From NCBI GenBank assembly GCA_012026925.1, contig VEPJ01000071.1, forward strand, positions 1 to 38,324: a DNA stretch of 38,324 bases. The letters run 5' to 3'. The DNA is from Gammaproteobacteria bacterium. GTDB lineage: Bacteria > Pseudomonadota > Gammaproteobacteria > Steroidobacterales > Steroidobacteraceae. The stretch's first letter is position 1, and every line of letters begins with the position of its first letter. The notes under the pieces are model-generated. The model made no database searches, was not told the origin of the DNA, and worked only from the letters and a program-made list of their open reading frames with translations. Positions 1 through 8,292 of the stretch are shown here, piece by piece. Made by a program: the position numbers and the translations under genes.

Positions 1-477
1 TCGCAGCAGGAGATCGCGGCGGCGTCCCGTGCGGCGGTCGACCGGCTGCGGGAGGCCGCGCCGTCTCCGTTCGTGGAGAAGCGCCTCCACAAGGTGTCCG
101 CGCTCATCGGCATGCTGGAGGACCCGGAGTGGGCGCTGCCGGAGCCGGAGCGTCGCCGGGTGCTCGACGGCCTGTCCTACGTCGCCGAGGTGCACGACCT
201 CGTGCCTGACGACATTCCGGTACTGGGCCTCGTGGACGACGCGATCATGCTGGAGCTCGTGCTGCGGGAGCTGCAGCACGAACTCGAAGGCTACGAGGAC
301 TTCGACGAGTTCCGCCGTCACGAGCTCGCGAAACCCGGTGCAGAACGCTACCCGGCCGTCTCACGCGAGGACTGGATCGAATCGAAGCGTCGCACGCTGC
401 ACGAGCGCATCCGCGAGCGGCGGGACCGCGATCTCGAGGAGCGCGGCGGCGCTTTCGCGCTGATCACTCACTTCTGA
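1..477 (+). CDS. DUF1232/YkvA-family protein, 5' end cut by window edge
   Basis: The frame is open from base 1 to the TGA at 475-477, so the real start lies to the left. The first start codon inside the window is a GTG at 73. About 158 residues are visible. The core motif VPDDIPVLGLVDDAIML matches the DUF1232 (YkvA) signature, which in the family reads roughly DLIPDFIPVLGLLDDA; it is preceded by a helix with GMLEDPEW and followed by a charged C-terminal tail (RERRDRDLEER) ending in HF. YkvA-like proteins are small, usually membrane-associated and of unknown function; the hydrophobic character here is weak, so location is uncertain. The downstream amine oxidase begins 15 bases after the stop on the same strand, so the two are probably cotranscribed. 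Family call is from motif recognition; no function is claimed. Confidence 0.8.
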   Translation, partial: SQQEIAAASRAAVDRLREAAPSPFVEKRLHKVSALIGMLEDPEWALPEPERRRVLDGLSYVAEVHDLVPDDIPVLGLVDDAIMLELVLRELQHELEGYEDFDEFRRHELAKPGAERYPAVSREDWIESKRRTLHERIRERRDRDLEERGGAFALITHF

Positions 478-492
478 CCCAGGAGCAGGGCG

Positions 493-1998
493 ATGGCCAC
501 CCAGACCCGGCGGGCATTCCTCGAGTCCCTCGCCCGGACCTCCGCGGGCGTCGCCGCGCTCTGCGCGGTCCCGATGACCCTGCTGGCAGCTCCGAAGCCG
601 CGCGTCCTCGTCATCGGCGCGGGACTGGCGGGACTGAGGTGTGCGCTCCTGCTCGAGGACCAGGGCTGCGAGGTGACGGTGATCGAGGGTCGGCCCCGCA
701 TCGGCGGACGCCTCGAGACGCTCGCCCACGTGCCCGGGCGGCCTGAGGCCGGCGGCTCCGTGCTGGGCCGATCCTATGCGCGCATGCGCGCGATGGCCGA
801 GCGTTGCGGCGCCGAGCTCGCCACGCCGGCGATGGGTCACGGACCCAAGACCGGACCGTGCAAGTCCTGCCACGCGCAGGGCAAGGTGCCCGACCGACGC
901 GGCGGCCCCGGACAGCTCATTGCGTGGCGCGGCGAACTGGTACTGGAGAGCAACTGGATCGACGCGGTGCCGGGGCTCTCGGAGCGCGAGCGCGGAGTAT
1001 CGCCAGACCGGCTGATGGCGACCTACATGCAGACGGCCAACCCGCTGCCCGACTCAGAGGCCTGGACGCGCCCCGAGTTCGCGAAGTTCGACGACACTTC
1101 GCTCGAGGCGTACCTGAAGGACCTCGGAGCGACGCCGACGGCGCTCCAGCTGATGGATGTTGCACCGAACTGTCCCGGCCTCGCGAGGGCCTCGTCGCTC
1201 TGGGCCCTGCGGGACGGCCAGCGCCGCGCAGCCGCCGCCGGCGGGCTGCCACTGGAGTTCGTAGGCGGTTCCACGGCATTCGTCGAGAAGCTCGCCGGCC
1301 TGCTCGGGCGGCGACCGATCACGGGCAAGGTCGTGACCGCCATCGGCAGCGGACCCGACCGCATCGTGGTGCGTTGCGCCGACGGCAGTTCCTACGATGC
1401 GGACTACGCGATCAGCACGCTGCCGTTGCCCGTCCTTGCGCGGCTTCGACTCGACCCGGCGCCGCCGGCCGCGCAGGCCGCCGCCTTCCGGGAGATCGGC
1501 TACACGCCCATTACCCGCGTGTATTACGCGGTGCGACGGCCGTTCTGGGAGCAGGACGGGCTGCCGGTCACGATGTGGACAGACAGCGCGATCGAGCGCG
1601 TCTTCCCGCTGCGGGACGATTCGGGGGCCGTCGTCGCGCTGGTGAGCCACGCGGACGGGCCCGGCGCCGAGGCACTCGACGCCCTGAGCGAGCGCCGGAG
1701 ATATCGGTACGCGGAACAGGAACTCGCCCGGCTCAGGCCCGCGACGAGGGGTGCCGTGGAGGCGGTCGCGACGACGTCCTGGACCACGGATCGTTTCGCG
1801 GGCGGCGCTTATCCGTATTACGCACCCGGCCAGGTCGGCCGCCTGCGTCCTGCGGTGGCGCTGCCGCTCGGTCGGCTGCACTTCGCGGGCGAGCACACCG
1901 CCGTGACGGGGCCGGGCATGGAAGGCGCGGCGGAGTCCGCCGACCGGGCCGTTGGCGAGGTGCTCGCGCGGATCGGGAGCGTACAGCCGTCAGGCTGA
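493..1998 (+). CDS. Tat-exported FAD-dependent flavin amine oxidase
   Basis: 501-residue flavin monoamine oxidase-type protein. It starts with a twin-arginine signal (TRRAFLES, then a hydrophobic stretch to about residue 33), so export of the folded flavoprotein to the periplasm is likely. Residues 37-75 hold the Rossmann FAD motif (VLVIGAGLAGLRCALLLED) and the GGRLET that follows it in amine oxidases. The C-terminus has the second FAD motif, LHFAGEHTAVTGPGMEGA, near residues 460-480. Family members oxidise amines or amino acids to imines with release of hydrogen peroxide; the substrate cannot be told here. An oddity is CKSCH at residues 123-127, which has the CXXCH form of a covalent haem c site. 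The ATG at 493 is preceded by a good ribosome binding site (AGGAGCAGG at 481). The 3' end overlaps the convergent acyltransferase gene by nine bases. Confidence 0.9.
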   Translation: MATQTRRAFLESLARTSAGVAALCAVPMTLLAAPKPRVLVIGAGLAGLRCALLLEDQGCEVTVIEGRPRIGGRLETLAHVPGRPEAGGSVLGRSYARMRAMAERCGAELATPAMGHGPKTGPCKSCHAQGKVPDRRGGPGQLIAWRGELVLESNWIDAVPGLSERERGVSPDRLMATYMQTANPLPDSEAWTRPEFAKFDDTSLEAYLKDLGATPTALQLMDVAPNCPGLARASSLWALRDGQRRAAAAGGLPLEFVGGSTAFVEKLAGLLGRRPITGKVVTAIGSGPDRIVVRCADGSSYDADYAISTLPLPVLARLRLDPAPPAAQAAAFREIGYTPITRVYYAVRRPFWEQDGLPVTMWTDSAIERVFPLRDDSGAVVALVSHADGPGAEALDALSERRRYRYAEQELARLRPATRGAVEAVATTSWTTDRFAGGAYPYYAPGQVGRLRPAVALPLGRLHFAGEHTAVTGPGMEGAAESADRAVGEVLARIGSVQPSG

Positions 1999-3423
1999 AC
2001 CGGCTCGCGTTCCGGTGCGCGACTTCCTGGAGCGACCGCGCTGCAGCCGGCGCGACTGCGCCTGCAGCGCCGCAAAGGCGTCCTTCGTGAAATCGGCGAG
2101 CAGGCCGGCGTCCGGCAACGCGGAAGCGTTCGCCGTGAAGCCGATGACGACCTGTCCGGCATAGGACATCAGCGTGATGTTGAGCCCCATGCCGGAGATC
2201 AGCGTGGACACCGGGCAGAGCGCCTCGAGCCGTGCGCCACCGAGATACAGCGACTCGTCCGGACCTCGCACGTTCGAGATGAGCACGTTCGAGCCGAGCA
2301 GGAAGTCCGAAGACTGCCTCGGCACCAGTGCGAGCGTCTCACCCACCGCGAACGTGAGCACCGAATACGCGTAGGCCGCATCCTTGGGCAGCGAGCGGAT
2401 GCGTTCCTTCGCCTCCTTCGTGTTGGCCATGACCTCGCGCATGCGCTGGCCGATCCCGGCGCCCGGCGAGCCGAGCGGAGTCCAGAAGATCGATACCTGG
2501 GTCGACGCGAGCTTGGCATCCCGCTCCTGCAGCGACACCGGGCAGATCGCCACCAGCGCGCGCGGTGGAACCCGGTCCTGCTGCGCCAGGTAGCGGTGCA
2601 TGGCGGCGTCGAGTACGCAGAGCGCGACGTCGTTCAGCGTGCCGCCCCAGGCATGGGCGATCGACCTCATCGAGTCGAGCGGGAGCATCAGGTGCGTGAT
2701 GGTCCGCGCGTTGTGGATCGGCTCGTTCATCGGGGTCAGCGGGGCGGTGAACGCCCGCGAACGGCCGGCGCCGACTCCGCTCAGGCCGCCGAAGGTTTCT
2801 TCCGCGAGGCGCAGCGCACCCAGGCCGACGGCGACCGCCTTGCCCGTGAGATCCGCGACCTGGTCCTCGGCCCTCGACGGTTTCCGGCCCGTCCTCCGCT
2901 TCTTCGGCGCCGGCAGCCGCGTCGCCAGCACGCTTCGCACGCGACGGTCGCCCGGCGAACGCGACAGGGCACGCTGCATGAGTTCGATGCCCGACTCACC
3001 GTCGATCAGCGCGTGGTGGACCTTGATGAAGAGCGCGAACCGGTCGCGCTCGAGCCCGTCGACGACGAACACCTTCCAGCCCGGACGGCTGCGCTCGAAC
3101 ATCGGCGCGTGGAGCTCCGCCACCAGCTGGTGGAGCTGCGCATCGGTGCCCGGCGCGGGCAGCGCCATGTGCTGCACGTGCCATTCCATGTCGAGATCCT
3201 CGACCTCCTGCCACTCCGGCAGCCCGCCAGTGCGAAACAGCGGTATGCGGTTGAATGGGGCCACCGGTCGTGTCCGGCGGTAGGCGTCGAGGATCCTGCG
3301 GACGGCGTCCTCGCCGCGGCGCCGAGGCTTCTCGAAAAGCAGCACCGCGCCGACGTGTCGCGGGTTGTCCTGCGTCTCCGTGAGGAAGAACATCAGGTCC
3401 AGCATGGGAATAGGGACGGCCAT
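1990..3423 (-). CDS. Wax ester synthase / diacylglycerol acyltransferase (WS/DGAT)
   Basis: 477 residues, the normal length for bacterial WS/DGAT. These enzymes move an acyl group from acyl-CoA to a fatty alcohol or diacylglycerol, making storage wax esters or triacylglycerol at the membrane. The catalytic HHxxxDG motif is present as HHALIDG at residues 136-142, with H137 the expected general base. The N-terminal PMLDLMFFLTET matches the family start. The C-terminal half carries NVRGPDESLYLGG and GLNITLMSYAG, matching the second conserved region. The ATG follows GGGGAGACG, a clear ribosome binding site. It lies 14 bases after the stop of V-ATPase subunit D on the same strand, so it is probably read from the ATPase operon. 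Substrate preference, wax or triacylglycerol, cannot be read from sequence. Confidence 0.93.
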   Translation of the reverse strand: MAVPIPMLDLMFFLTETQDNPRHVGAVLLFEKPRRRGEDAVRRILDAYRRTRPVAPFNRIPLFRTGGLPEWQEVEDLDMEWHVQHMALPAPGTDAQLHQLVAELHAPMFERSRPGWKVFVVDGLERDRFALFIKVHHALIDGESGIELMQRALSRSPGDRRVRSVLATRLPAPKKRRTGRKPSRAEDQVADLTGKAVAVGLGALRLAEETFGGLSGVGAGRSRAFTAPLTPMNEPIHNARTITHLMLPLDSMRSIAHAWGGTLNDVALCVLDAAMHRYLAQQDRVPPRALVAICPVSLQERDAKLASTQVSIFWTPLGSPGAGIGQRMREVMANTKEAKERIRSLPKDAAYAYSVLTFAVGETLALVPRQSSDFLLGSNVLISNVRGPDESLYLGGARLEALCPVSTLISGMGLNITLMSYAGQVVIGFTANASALPDAGLLADFTKDAFAALQAQSRRLQRGRSRKSRTGTRAGSA

Positions 3424-3437
3424 CGAACGTCTCCCCG

Positions 3438-4061
3438 TCAGGCGGACACGCGGCCCGACTTGAATTTCTTCAACCGATAGTGGGCCTCGCGTTCGCGCTC
3501 GCCCAGGAACTGCACGATGCTGCGGATCTGCGCGCGCAGCCGCGGCAGCACCCGTTCCTCGAGCACGCGCGTCCTGCGCGTGACGCGCAGGATCTCCTCG
3601 CCGAGCATCTTCAGTTTGCTCTCGAACGCCGCGACCTCGAGCATCGCCTCGACGACGCTCTCGAACCCATGGATCGACTCCTCGAGGTGCGGAGTGGTCA
3701 TGGTGTAATCGTAGCCCCGCTCGTCCGGCGGCCGCACGAAGGGGCCGTACGGGGTGAGTTCGCGGTAGCGAACGCCGAGTGCGTTTCGCTCCGTGACCTC
3801 CACCCCGACCTCGCGCCCGGAGACCGCGGCCAGCGACTCGACCCAGCCGGCGCCTTCGTGCCCCTCGCTCAGGTGCAGCTCGCCGAGCGCGCGCCCGTAG
3901 TCGATGCGGATCGAGTCGCGCGAGCGCACGTACGGCCGCACCGAGTCGAGGAACGCGCGGATCAGCGCCTGGCGGCGCGCCTTCAGGATCGCGACGCTGT
4001 TCGCGACCGAGGCCGCCTTCTCCTCGAGCTCCAACAGGTCGGTGCGCGTCGGGTGGATCAT
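3438..4061 (-). CDS. atpD: V/A-type ATPase subunit D (central stalk)
   Basis: 207 residues. Subunit D is the long coiled-coil rotor shaft that sits in the A3B3 head and connects it to the membrane ring. The N-terminus begins IHPTRTDLLELEEKA and continues with LKARRQALI, the typical family opening (PTRxxLxxLKxxLxxAxxGxxLLKxKRxxL). The C-terminus is a second long helix with TRRTRVLEERVLPRLRAQ, matching the family TRRRVNALE-like signature. The middle, residues about 95-130, is a divergent loop (YGPFVRPPDERGYDY). Its ATG overlaps the TGA of subunit B as ATGA, so translation is coupled. It is the last ATPase subunit gene of the operon. Confidence 0.92.
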   Translation of the reverse strand: MIHPTRTDLLELEEKAASVANSVAILKARRQALIRAFLDSVRPYVRSRDSIRIDYGRALGELHLSEGHEGAGWVESLAAVSGREVGVEVTERNALGVRYRELTPYGPFVRPPDERGYDYTMTTPHLEESIHGFESVVEAMLEVAAFESKLKMLGEEILRVTRRTRVLEERVLPRLRAQIRSIVQFLGEREREAHYRLKKFKSGRVSA

Positions 4062-5398
4062 GCGAGCAGCCCGAATCTCCCGAGCAGGGCCCGGCTCAGG
4101 TCGAGGGTCTCGAAGATGCTGCGCCGGGCCTCCCCCTGGTGCACGATCTCGCGCTCGAACGCATCGGCGAAGTCGAGCATGCGCCGGTCCGCCTCGCTCA
4201 TGCCGTCGCGCCCGACGATCGCCTCGAGCCGCCGCAGGTCCCGCCCCGTCGCATAGTGCATGTAGAGAGCGTTGGCGGTCTCGCGGTGGTCCTCTCGGGT
4301 GTGGCCCTTGCCGATTCCGCGTTGCATCAGCCGCGACAGGCTCGGCAGCACGTCCACGGGCGGAAAGATGCCGCGCTGGTGCAGCTCGCGGCTCAGCACG
4401 ATCTGCCCCTCGGTGATGTAGCCGGTGAGGTCCGGAATCGGATGCGTGATGTCGTCTTCGGGCATCGTGACGACCGGCAGCAGGGTCACCGAGCCGGCCT
4501 GCTGCTTTATGCGACCGGCCCGCTCGTAGAGCGACGCGAGGTCGGAATACAGGTAGCCCGGGTAGCCGCGCCGGCCCGGCAACTCCTCGCGGGCCGTGGA
4601 CACCTCGCGCAACGCGTCGCAATAGTTCGTCATGTCCGTGACGACGACGAGCACGTCCCGGCCGTGCTCGAACGCCAGGTACTCGGCGACGGTGAGCCCG
4701 AAGCGCGGCGCGAGCAGCCGCTCGACGACCGGGTCCTTCGCGAGGTTGATGAAGGCGACGAAGTCGCCGCGGACGCGCTCGAGCGTCTGCCGGTAGAACG
4801 CGTACTCGTGGTACGCGAGCCCGAGGGCCACGAACACGACGACCGAGCCTGCCGCCGGACGCGCCGCTGCGCCTTCTCCCGCGCGAGCGTGCTCGAGGAT
4901 GCGTGCCGCGATCTCGCGCGAGGGGAGGCCCGCGCAGGAGAAGATCGGCAGCTTCTGGCCCTTGACCAGCGTGTTGAGGCCGTCGATGCACGACAGGCCG
5001 GTCTCGATCATCTGCTGCGGCCGCTCGCGCGCCACGGGATTCATCGGGAACCCGGCCACCGGCGCCCACCGGTCCGGCACGAACATCGGCAGGTCGTCGA
5101 GCGGCTGGAACGAGCCGCCGAAGGTGCGGTTCAGCATCGCGAGCGACAGGGGCGCGCGCTTGATGGCGTCGGTGAGGACCACCCGCGTGTGGTCCATGTC
5201 GAGGCCGCGGCTGTCGCCGATGACCTGGATCAGCACGGTCTCTCGCTCGATGCGCAGCACCTCGCCCTCGGCCTCGCGACCGTCCGGGAACAGGATGCGC
5301 ACGGCCTCGCCCATGCGCGCGTCGAGCACCTTCTCGACGAACAGCAGCGGCCCCTGGATGCTGCGGAGCGTCGAGTAGCTGTGGCGACTGAGGCGCAT
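4058..5398 (-). CDS. atpB: V/A-type ATPase subunit B (non-catalytic head subunit)
   Basis: 446 residues, close to the usual 460. Three B subunits alternate with catalytic A subunits in the head and hold a non-catalytic nucleotide site. The N-terminal beta barrel (IQGPLLFVEKV, GEVLRIERETVLIQV) is followed by GLSCIDGLNTLVKGQKLPIF and SCAGLPSREIAARIL. The latter is the B-type form that replaces the Walker A loop, so this is B and not A. YLYSDLASLYERAGRIK and TMPEDDITHPIPDLTGYITEGQI are strongly conserved head motifs. The start at the ATG at 5398 leaves 18 bases after the A subunit stop. The ribosome binding site there is weak, which suggests coupling to the upstream gene. The stop overlaps the start of D by four bases. 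Confidence 0.95.
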   Translation of the reverse strand: MRLSRHSYSTLRSIQGPLLFVEKVLDARMGEAVRILFPDGREAEGEVLRIERETVLIQVIGDSRGLDMDHTRVVLTDAIKRAPLSLAMLNRTFGGSFQPLDDLPMFVPDRWAPVAGFPMNPVARERPQQMIETGLSCIDGLNTLVKGQKLPIFSCAGLPSREIAARILEHARAGEGAAARPAAGSVVVFVALGLAYHEYAFYRQTLERVRGDFVAFINLAKDPVVERLLAPRFGLTVAEYLAFEHGRDVLVVVTDMTNYCDALREVSTAREELPGRRGYPGYLYSDLASLYERAGRIKQQAGSVTLLPVVTMPEDDITHPIPDLTGYITEGQIVLSRELHQRGIFPPVDVLPSLSRLMQRGIGKGHTREDHRETANALYMHYATGRDLRRLEAIVGRDGMSEADRRMLDFADAFEREIVHQGEARRSIFETLDLSRALLGRFGLLA

Positions 5399-5417
5399 GA
5401 CGTCGATGCATGCGCGC

Positions 5418-7037
5418 TCAGGCGCGCCCTCCGAGCACTTCGGACAGGCTCTCGCCCTTCCCGAGCCGCGCGCCGGCCGCATCGTGCGTCTCGAGCAACC
5501 GCCGGATCCTCGCGCAGGTCTGCTCCGGCGTCGAGAACGCGTCGTCCGTGTAGGCGTTCTGCGCGAGGAACCGGCGGCGGATGCCCTCCGTGGTGTGCAT
5601 GAGCAGGCGATCGGTGTCCTGCAGGCCCTCCGTGCCCACGATTTCCGCGACCTCGCGCAGACTCTCCTCACGCTGCAGCAATTCCCGCGTCCGCTGCCGG
5701 AGCGCCCCCCACTCCGGCGAGACGAGCCTGTCGAGGTGTGCCGCGACATCCGACTCGTACAGCGAGAAGCTCTGGAACCAGTTGATCGCCGGGAAGTGGC
5801 GCCGGTGCGCGAGCGACGTGTCGAGCATGAAGAACGCCCCGGTGTTGCGCAGGCACGCCTGCGTCACCGGCTCCGTAAAATCGCCGCCCGGCGGCGAGAT
5901 CGACAGCAGCACGGTGAGCGAACCGACCTGGCCGCCGATCGTCTCCACGACACCGGCCCGCGCGAAGAACTCCGCCATTCTCGAACCGAGGTACGTCGGA
6001 TAGCCCTCCTCGCCCGGCATCTCCTCGAGCGCCGAGGAGATCTCGCGCAGGGCCTCGGCCCACCGCGACAGGCTGTCGGCCAGCAGCAGCACGTTGTAGC
6101 CGAGGTCGCGGTAGTACTCGGCCATGGTGACCGCCGTGTAGATCGACGCCTCGCGCGCCGCGACCGGCATGTTCGAGGTATTCACGACGACGATCGTCCG
6201 GTTCATCAGCGGGCGCTTGCTCCAGGGGTCGGCCAGCACCGAGAAGTCGTCGAGCATCTCCGCCATCTCGTTGCCGCGCTCGCCGCAACCCACGTAGATG
6301 ACGATGTCCACGTCGGCGAACTTGGCGATCGACTGCTCGAGCAGCGTCTTGCCCGTGCCGAAACCGCCCGGGAAGATCGCGCTGCCGCCGCGCGCCAGCG
6401 GAAAGAGGAAGTCGATGCAGCGCTGGCCGGTGATGAGCGGTTCGAAACGCGAGAGCTTGCGACGGTAGGGCCGCGGCAGCCGCACCGGCCATTCCTCGAA
6501 CGCATGGATGCGACGGCCGTCCTCGAGCATCGCGACGGGCTCGTCCTCGTCGAAGTCTCCGTCCACTACGGCGCCCAGTCGGCCCTCGGCGCCGGTGGCG
6601 AGTATTGGATGCCGGAACGGCCCGTCCTCGACGCAGCCGACGGTCTCGCCGGGCCGCACCGCGTCTCCCGGGTTCTTCGCGGGCGCGAGCCGCCAGCGCC
6701 GGGGGGCCGCGATCGCCGCGCCGGTCTCGCCCGGGCGGATGAACGGGCCCTGGGCCGCGCGCATTGCCTCGAGCGGCCGCTGCAGACCGTCGAACATCTG
6801 GTTGAGCAGGCCGGGCCCGAGCCGTACCGTCAGCTGCGTGCCGGTACCGGTGACGGGCTCGCCGACGCCGAGCCCCCGGGTGCTCTCGTACACCTGGACG
6901 ACTGCTCGCTCCTGCTCGAGCCTCACCACTTCACCCATGAGGCCGGCGCGCCCCACGACCACGCGCTCGTAGAGCCGGAGACCCTTGAGGTCCACGCTCA
7001 CGGTCGGGCCCGAGATGCCGATGATTCGGCCGTTCAC
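5418..7037 (-). CDS. atpA: V/A-type ATPase subunit A (catalytic)
   Basis: 539 residues; the family usually runs 575-600, so loops are shorter here. It hydrolyses or makes ATP at the A-B interface. The P-loop GGFGTGKT is at residues 224-231 and the catalytic glutamate lies in GCGERGNEMAE (E253). Walker B is in YNVLLLADSLSRWAEALRE. TRGLGVGEPV and the A-specific insertion with GDFDEDEPVAMLEDGR precede the P-loop. SISPPGGDFTEPVTQ is a further subunit A signature. The start is a GTG that overlaps the TGA of subunit F as GTGA and gives the expected N-terminus VNGRIIGISGPTV. All catalytic motifs look intact, which matters because subunit E in the same operon is interrupted. Confidence 0.96.
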   Translation of the reverse strand: MNGRIIGISGPTVSVDLKGLRLYERVVVGRAGLMGEVVRLEQERAVVQVYESTRGLGVGEPVTGTGTQLTVRLGPGLLNQMFDGLQRPLEAMRAAQGPFIRPGETGAAIAAPRRWRLAPAKNPGDAVRPGETVGCVEDGPFRHPILATGAEGRLGAVVDGDFDEDEPVAMLEDGRRIHAFEEWPVRLPRPYRRKLSRFEPLITGQRCIDFLFPLARGGSAIFPGGFGTGKTLLEQSIAKFADVDIVIYVGCGERGNEMAEMLDDFSVLADPWSKRPLMNRTIVVVNTSNMPVAAREASIYTAVTMAEYYRDLGYNVLLLADSLSRWAEALREISSALEEMPGEEGYPTYLGSRMAEFFARAGVVETIGGQVGSLTVLLSISPPGGDFTEPVTQACLRNTGAFFMLDTSLAHRRHFPAINWFQSFSLYESDVAAHLDRLVSPEWGALRQRTRELLQREESLREVAEIVGTEGLQDTDRLLMHTTEGIRRRFLAQNAYTDDAFSTPEQTCARIRRLLETHDAAGARLGKGESLSEVLGGRA

Positions 7038-7357
7038 AGGTTGAGCCTCACCTGGTAACCGATGGCGCGACGGATGAGTTGCAGGACGTAGTCCTCCTCC
7101 GGCGCGCCGCGCGCGCGCTCGGGCGCCGGAAGCACGATCACCAGCCCGGGCCAGCGGCGCTCCATCTCCCGGATCTGCCCCGGCGCGGCTCCGACGACGA
7201 GTCGCTCGTCGACGATCGCCACGCCGGTGAGCGGGTCGCTCGCCAGCTCGCGCAACCGGGCGGGCAGTTCCTCGGGCGTCGCGGTCACCTCGCGGACACC
7301 GGTGAGCGCGAAGCCATGGCGAGCGTCCGGCGGAGCGATCACGACCACCTTCTTCAC
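7034..7357 (-). CDS. atpF: V/A-type ATPase subunit F (central stalk, regulatory)
   Basis: 107 residues, normal for subunit F, a small Rossmann-like protein that binds subunit D in the rotor and tunes activity. It opens with VKKVVVIAPPDARHGFALTG, equivalent to the family pattern of a hydrophobic strand followed by DxxTxxGFxLAG. VAIVDERLVVGAAPGQIREM corresponds to the conserved I-I-I/V-TE segment. The start is a GTG at 7357 with AAGGAG ten bases upstream; it overlaps the stop of subunit C by four bases (GTGA). At the other end its own TGA overlaps the GTG of subunit A in the same way. The call rests on fold pattern, size and operon position. Confidence 0.9.
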   Translation of the reverse strand: MKKVVVIAPPDARHGFALTGVREVTATPEELPARLRELASDPLTGVAIVDERLVVGAAPGQIREMERRWPGLVIVLPAPERARGAPEEDYVLQLIRRAIGYQVRLNL

Positions 7358-8292
7358 GCCACCAGCTCCTTCTCGAGGACGGCGGCGTCGACCCCCTGCG
7401 AATGCAGCAGCAAGGCCCGGTTGCGCGCGTGCACATAGACCCGCCATGCATAGTCGAGCAGCAGGCCGACGTCCTCGCTCTCGGTCGAGAGTCGCCGCAA
7501 CCGCGCGGACAGTCTCGCGAGGAGGATGGACTCGAGGGCGCTCTCGCTCATGGCGAGCGGCGGTGCAGCGCGTCCCACGATCTCGCGCACCAGTGCATCG
7601 AGTGCGGTCGTGTCCTTGCCCTCGGACGTCCTGCGGATGCGCGAGACCTCGACCGTGCCGCCGGGCAGGAATGCCGACGTGTCCGTGACCTGCCAGCGCA
7701 GGTGCTTGTACAGGGTCATCAGGTTGCGCACGTCGATGAAAGCCTCGAAGAACGCCCGCACGGCCGGATGCAGCCGCGACGCGGCGACGGTCTCGAGATA
7801 CTGTCGGGTCAGGCGCGTTTCGAAGCCCTTGAGTCCGGCCTCGGCATAGGCGCGCTGGAGCGAGACCTGGTCGCCGGAGACCGGGCCCAGCGCATGCGCA
7901 ACGGCGGCGACCGCGGCGGGGGCGTCCGGTTCGCCGAGGAAAGCCCGTCGCAGTGGTTCGGCGAGCTGGCTCTCGGCCAGCAGACGAAGGACCTCTGCAC
8001 CTCGACGGGCGATCACGCCCCTGAGCGCGAGCACCAGCGTCTTGAGCTCGAACAGCCCGAAGACCGGGGCCAACGTTTCGCGCAGCTTCGGGTTGAGCTG
8101 CGTGCGCAGCCAGCCGAGCTCCGCGAGCAGCCCTTCCCAGATGGCGGCGTCGGATGTGGGTCCGGGATGGCCACGGGCCATTGCGGCGCGCCACTCCGAG
8201 GAGAGCACGGCGCGTCGGCCGCGGACACGCGCGAGGACGTAGTCCGTGGGAAAGCCGTCGCCGGCAGGCTCACGCAGGAGTTGGGCGCTCAT
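7354..8292 (-). CDS. atpC: V/A-type ATPase subunit C/d (rotor-to-ring adaptor)
   Basis: 312 residues. This all-helical funnel-shaped protein sits on the membrane ring and holds the D-F shaft. Three related helical repeats are expected; conserved pieces visible are DYVLARVRGRRAVL near the N-terminus, FEAFIDVRNLMTLYKHLRW near residues 185-205 (family pattern DxxNLxxllR), and DYAWRVYVHARNRALLL at the C-terminus (family pattern YxxxKxxExxNlR). The start at 8292 overlaps the end of the subunit E frame by 23 bases. The stop overlaps the start of subunit F. Its reading frame is intact. If translation depends on coupling from subunit E, the amber codon upstream could reduce expression of this gene. 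Confidence 0.9.
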   Translation of the reverse strand: MSAQLLREPAGDGFPTDYVLARVRGRRAVLSSEWRAAMARGHPGPTSDAAIWEGLLAELGWLRTQLNPKLRETLAPVFGLFELKTLVLALRGVIARRGAEVLRLLAESQLAEPLRRAFLGEPDAPAAVAAVAHALGPVSGDQVSLQRAYAEAGLKGFETRLTRQYLETVAASRLHPAVRAFFEAFIDVRNLMTLYKHLRWQVTDTSAFLPGGTVEVSRIRRTSEGKDTTALDALVREIVGRAAPPLAMSESALESILLARLSARLRRLSTESEDVGLLLDYAWRVYVHARNRALLLHSQGVDAAVLEKELVA

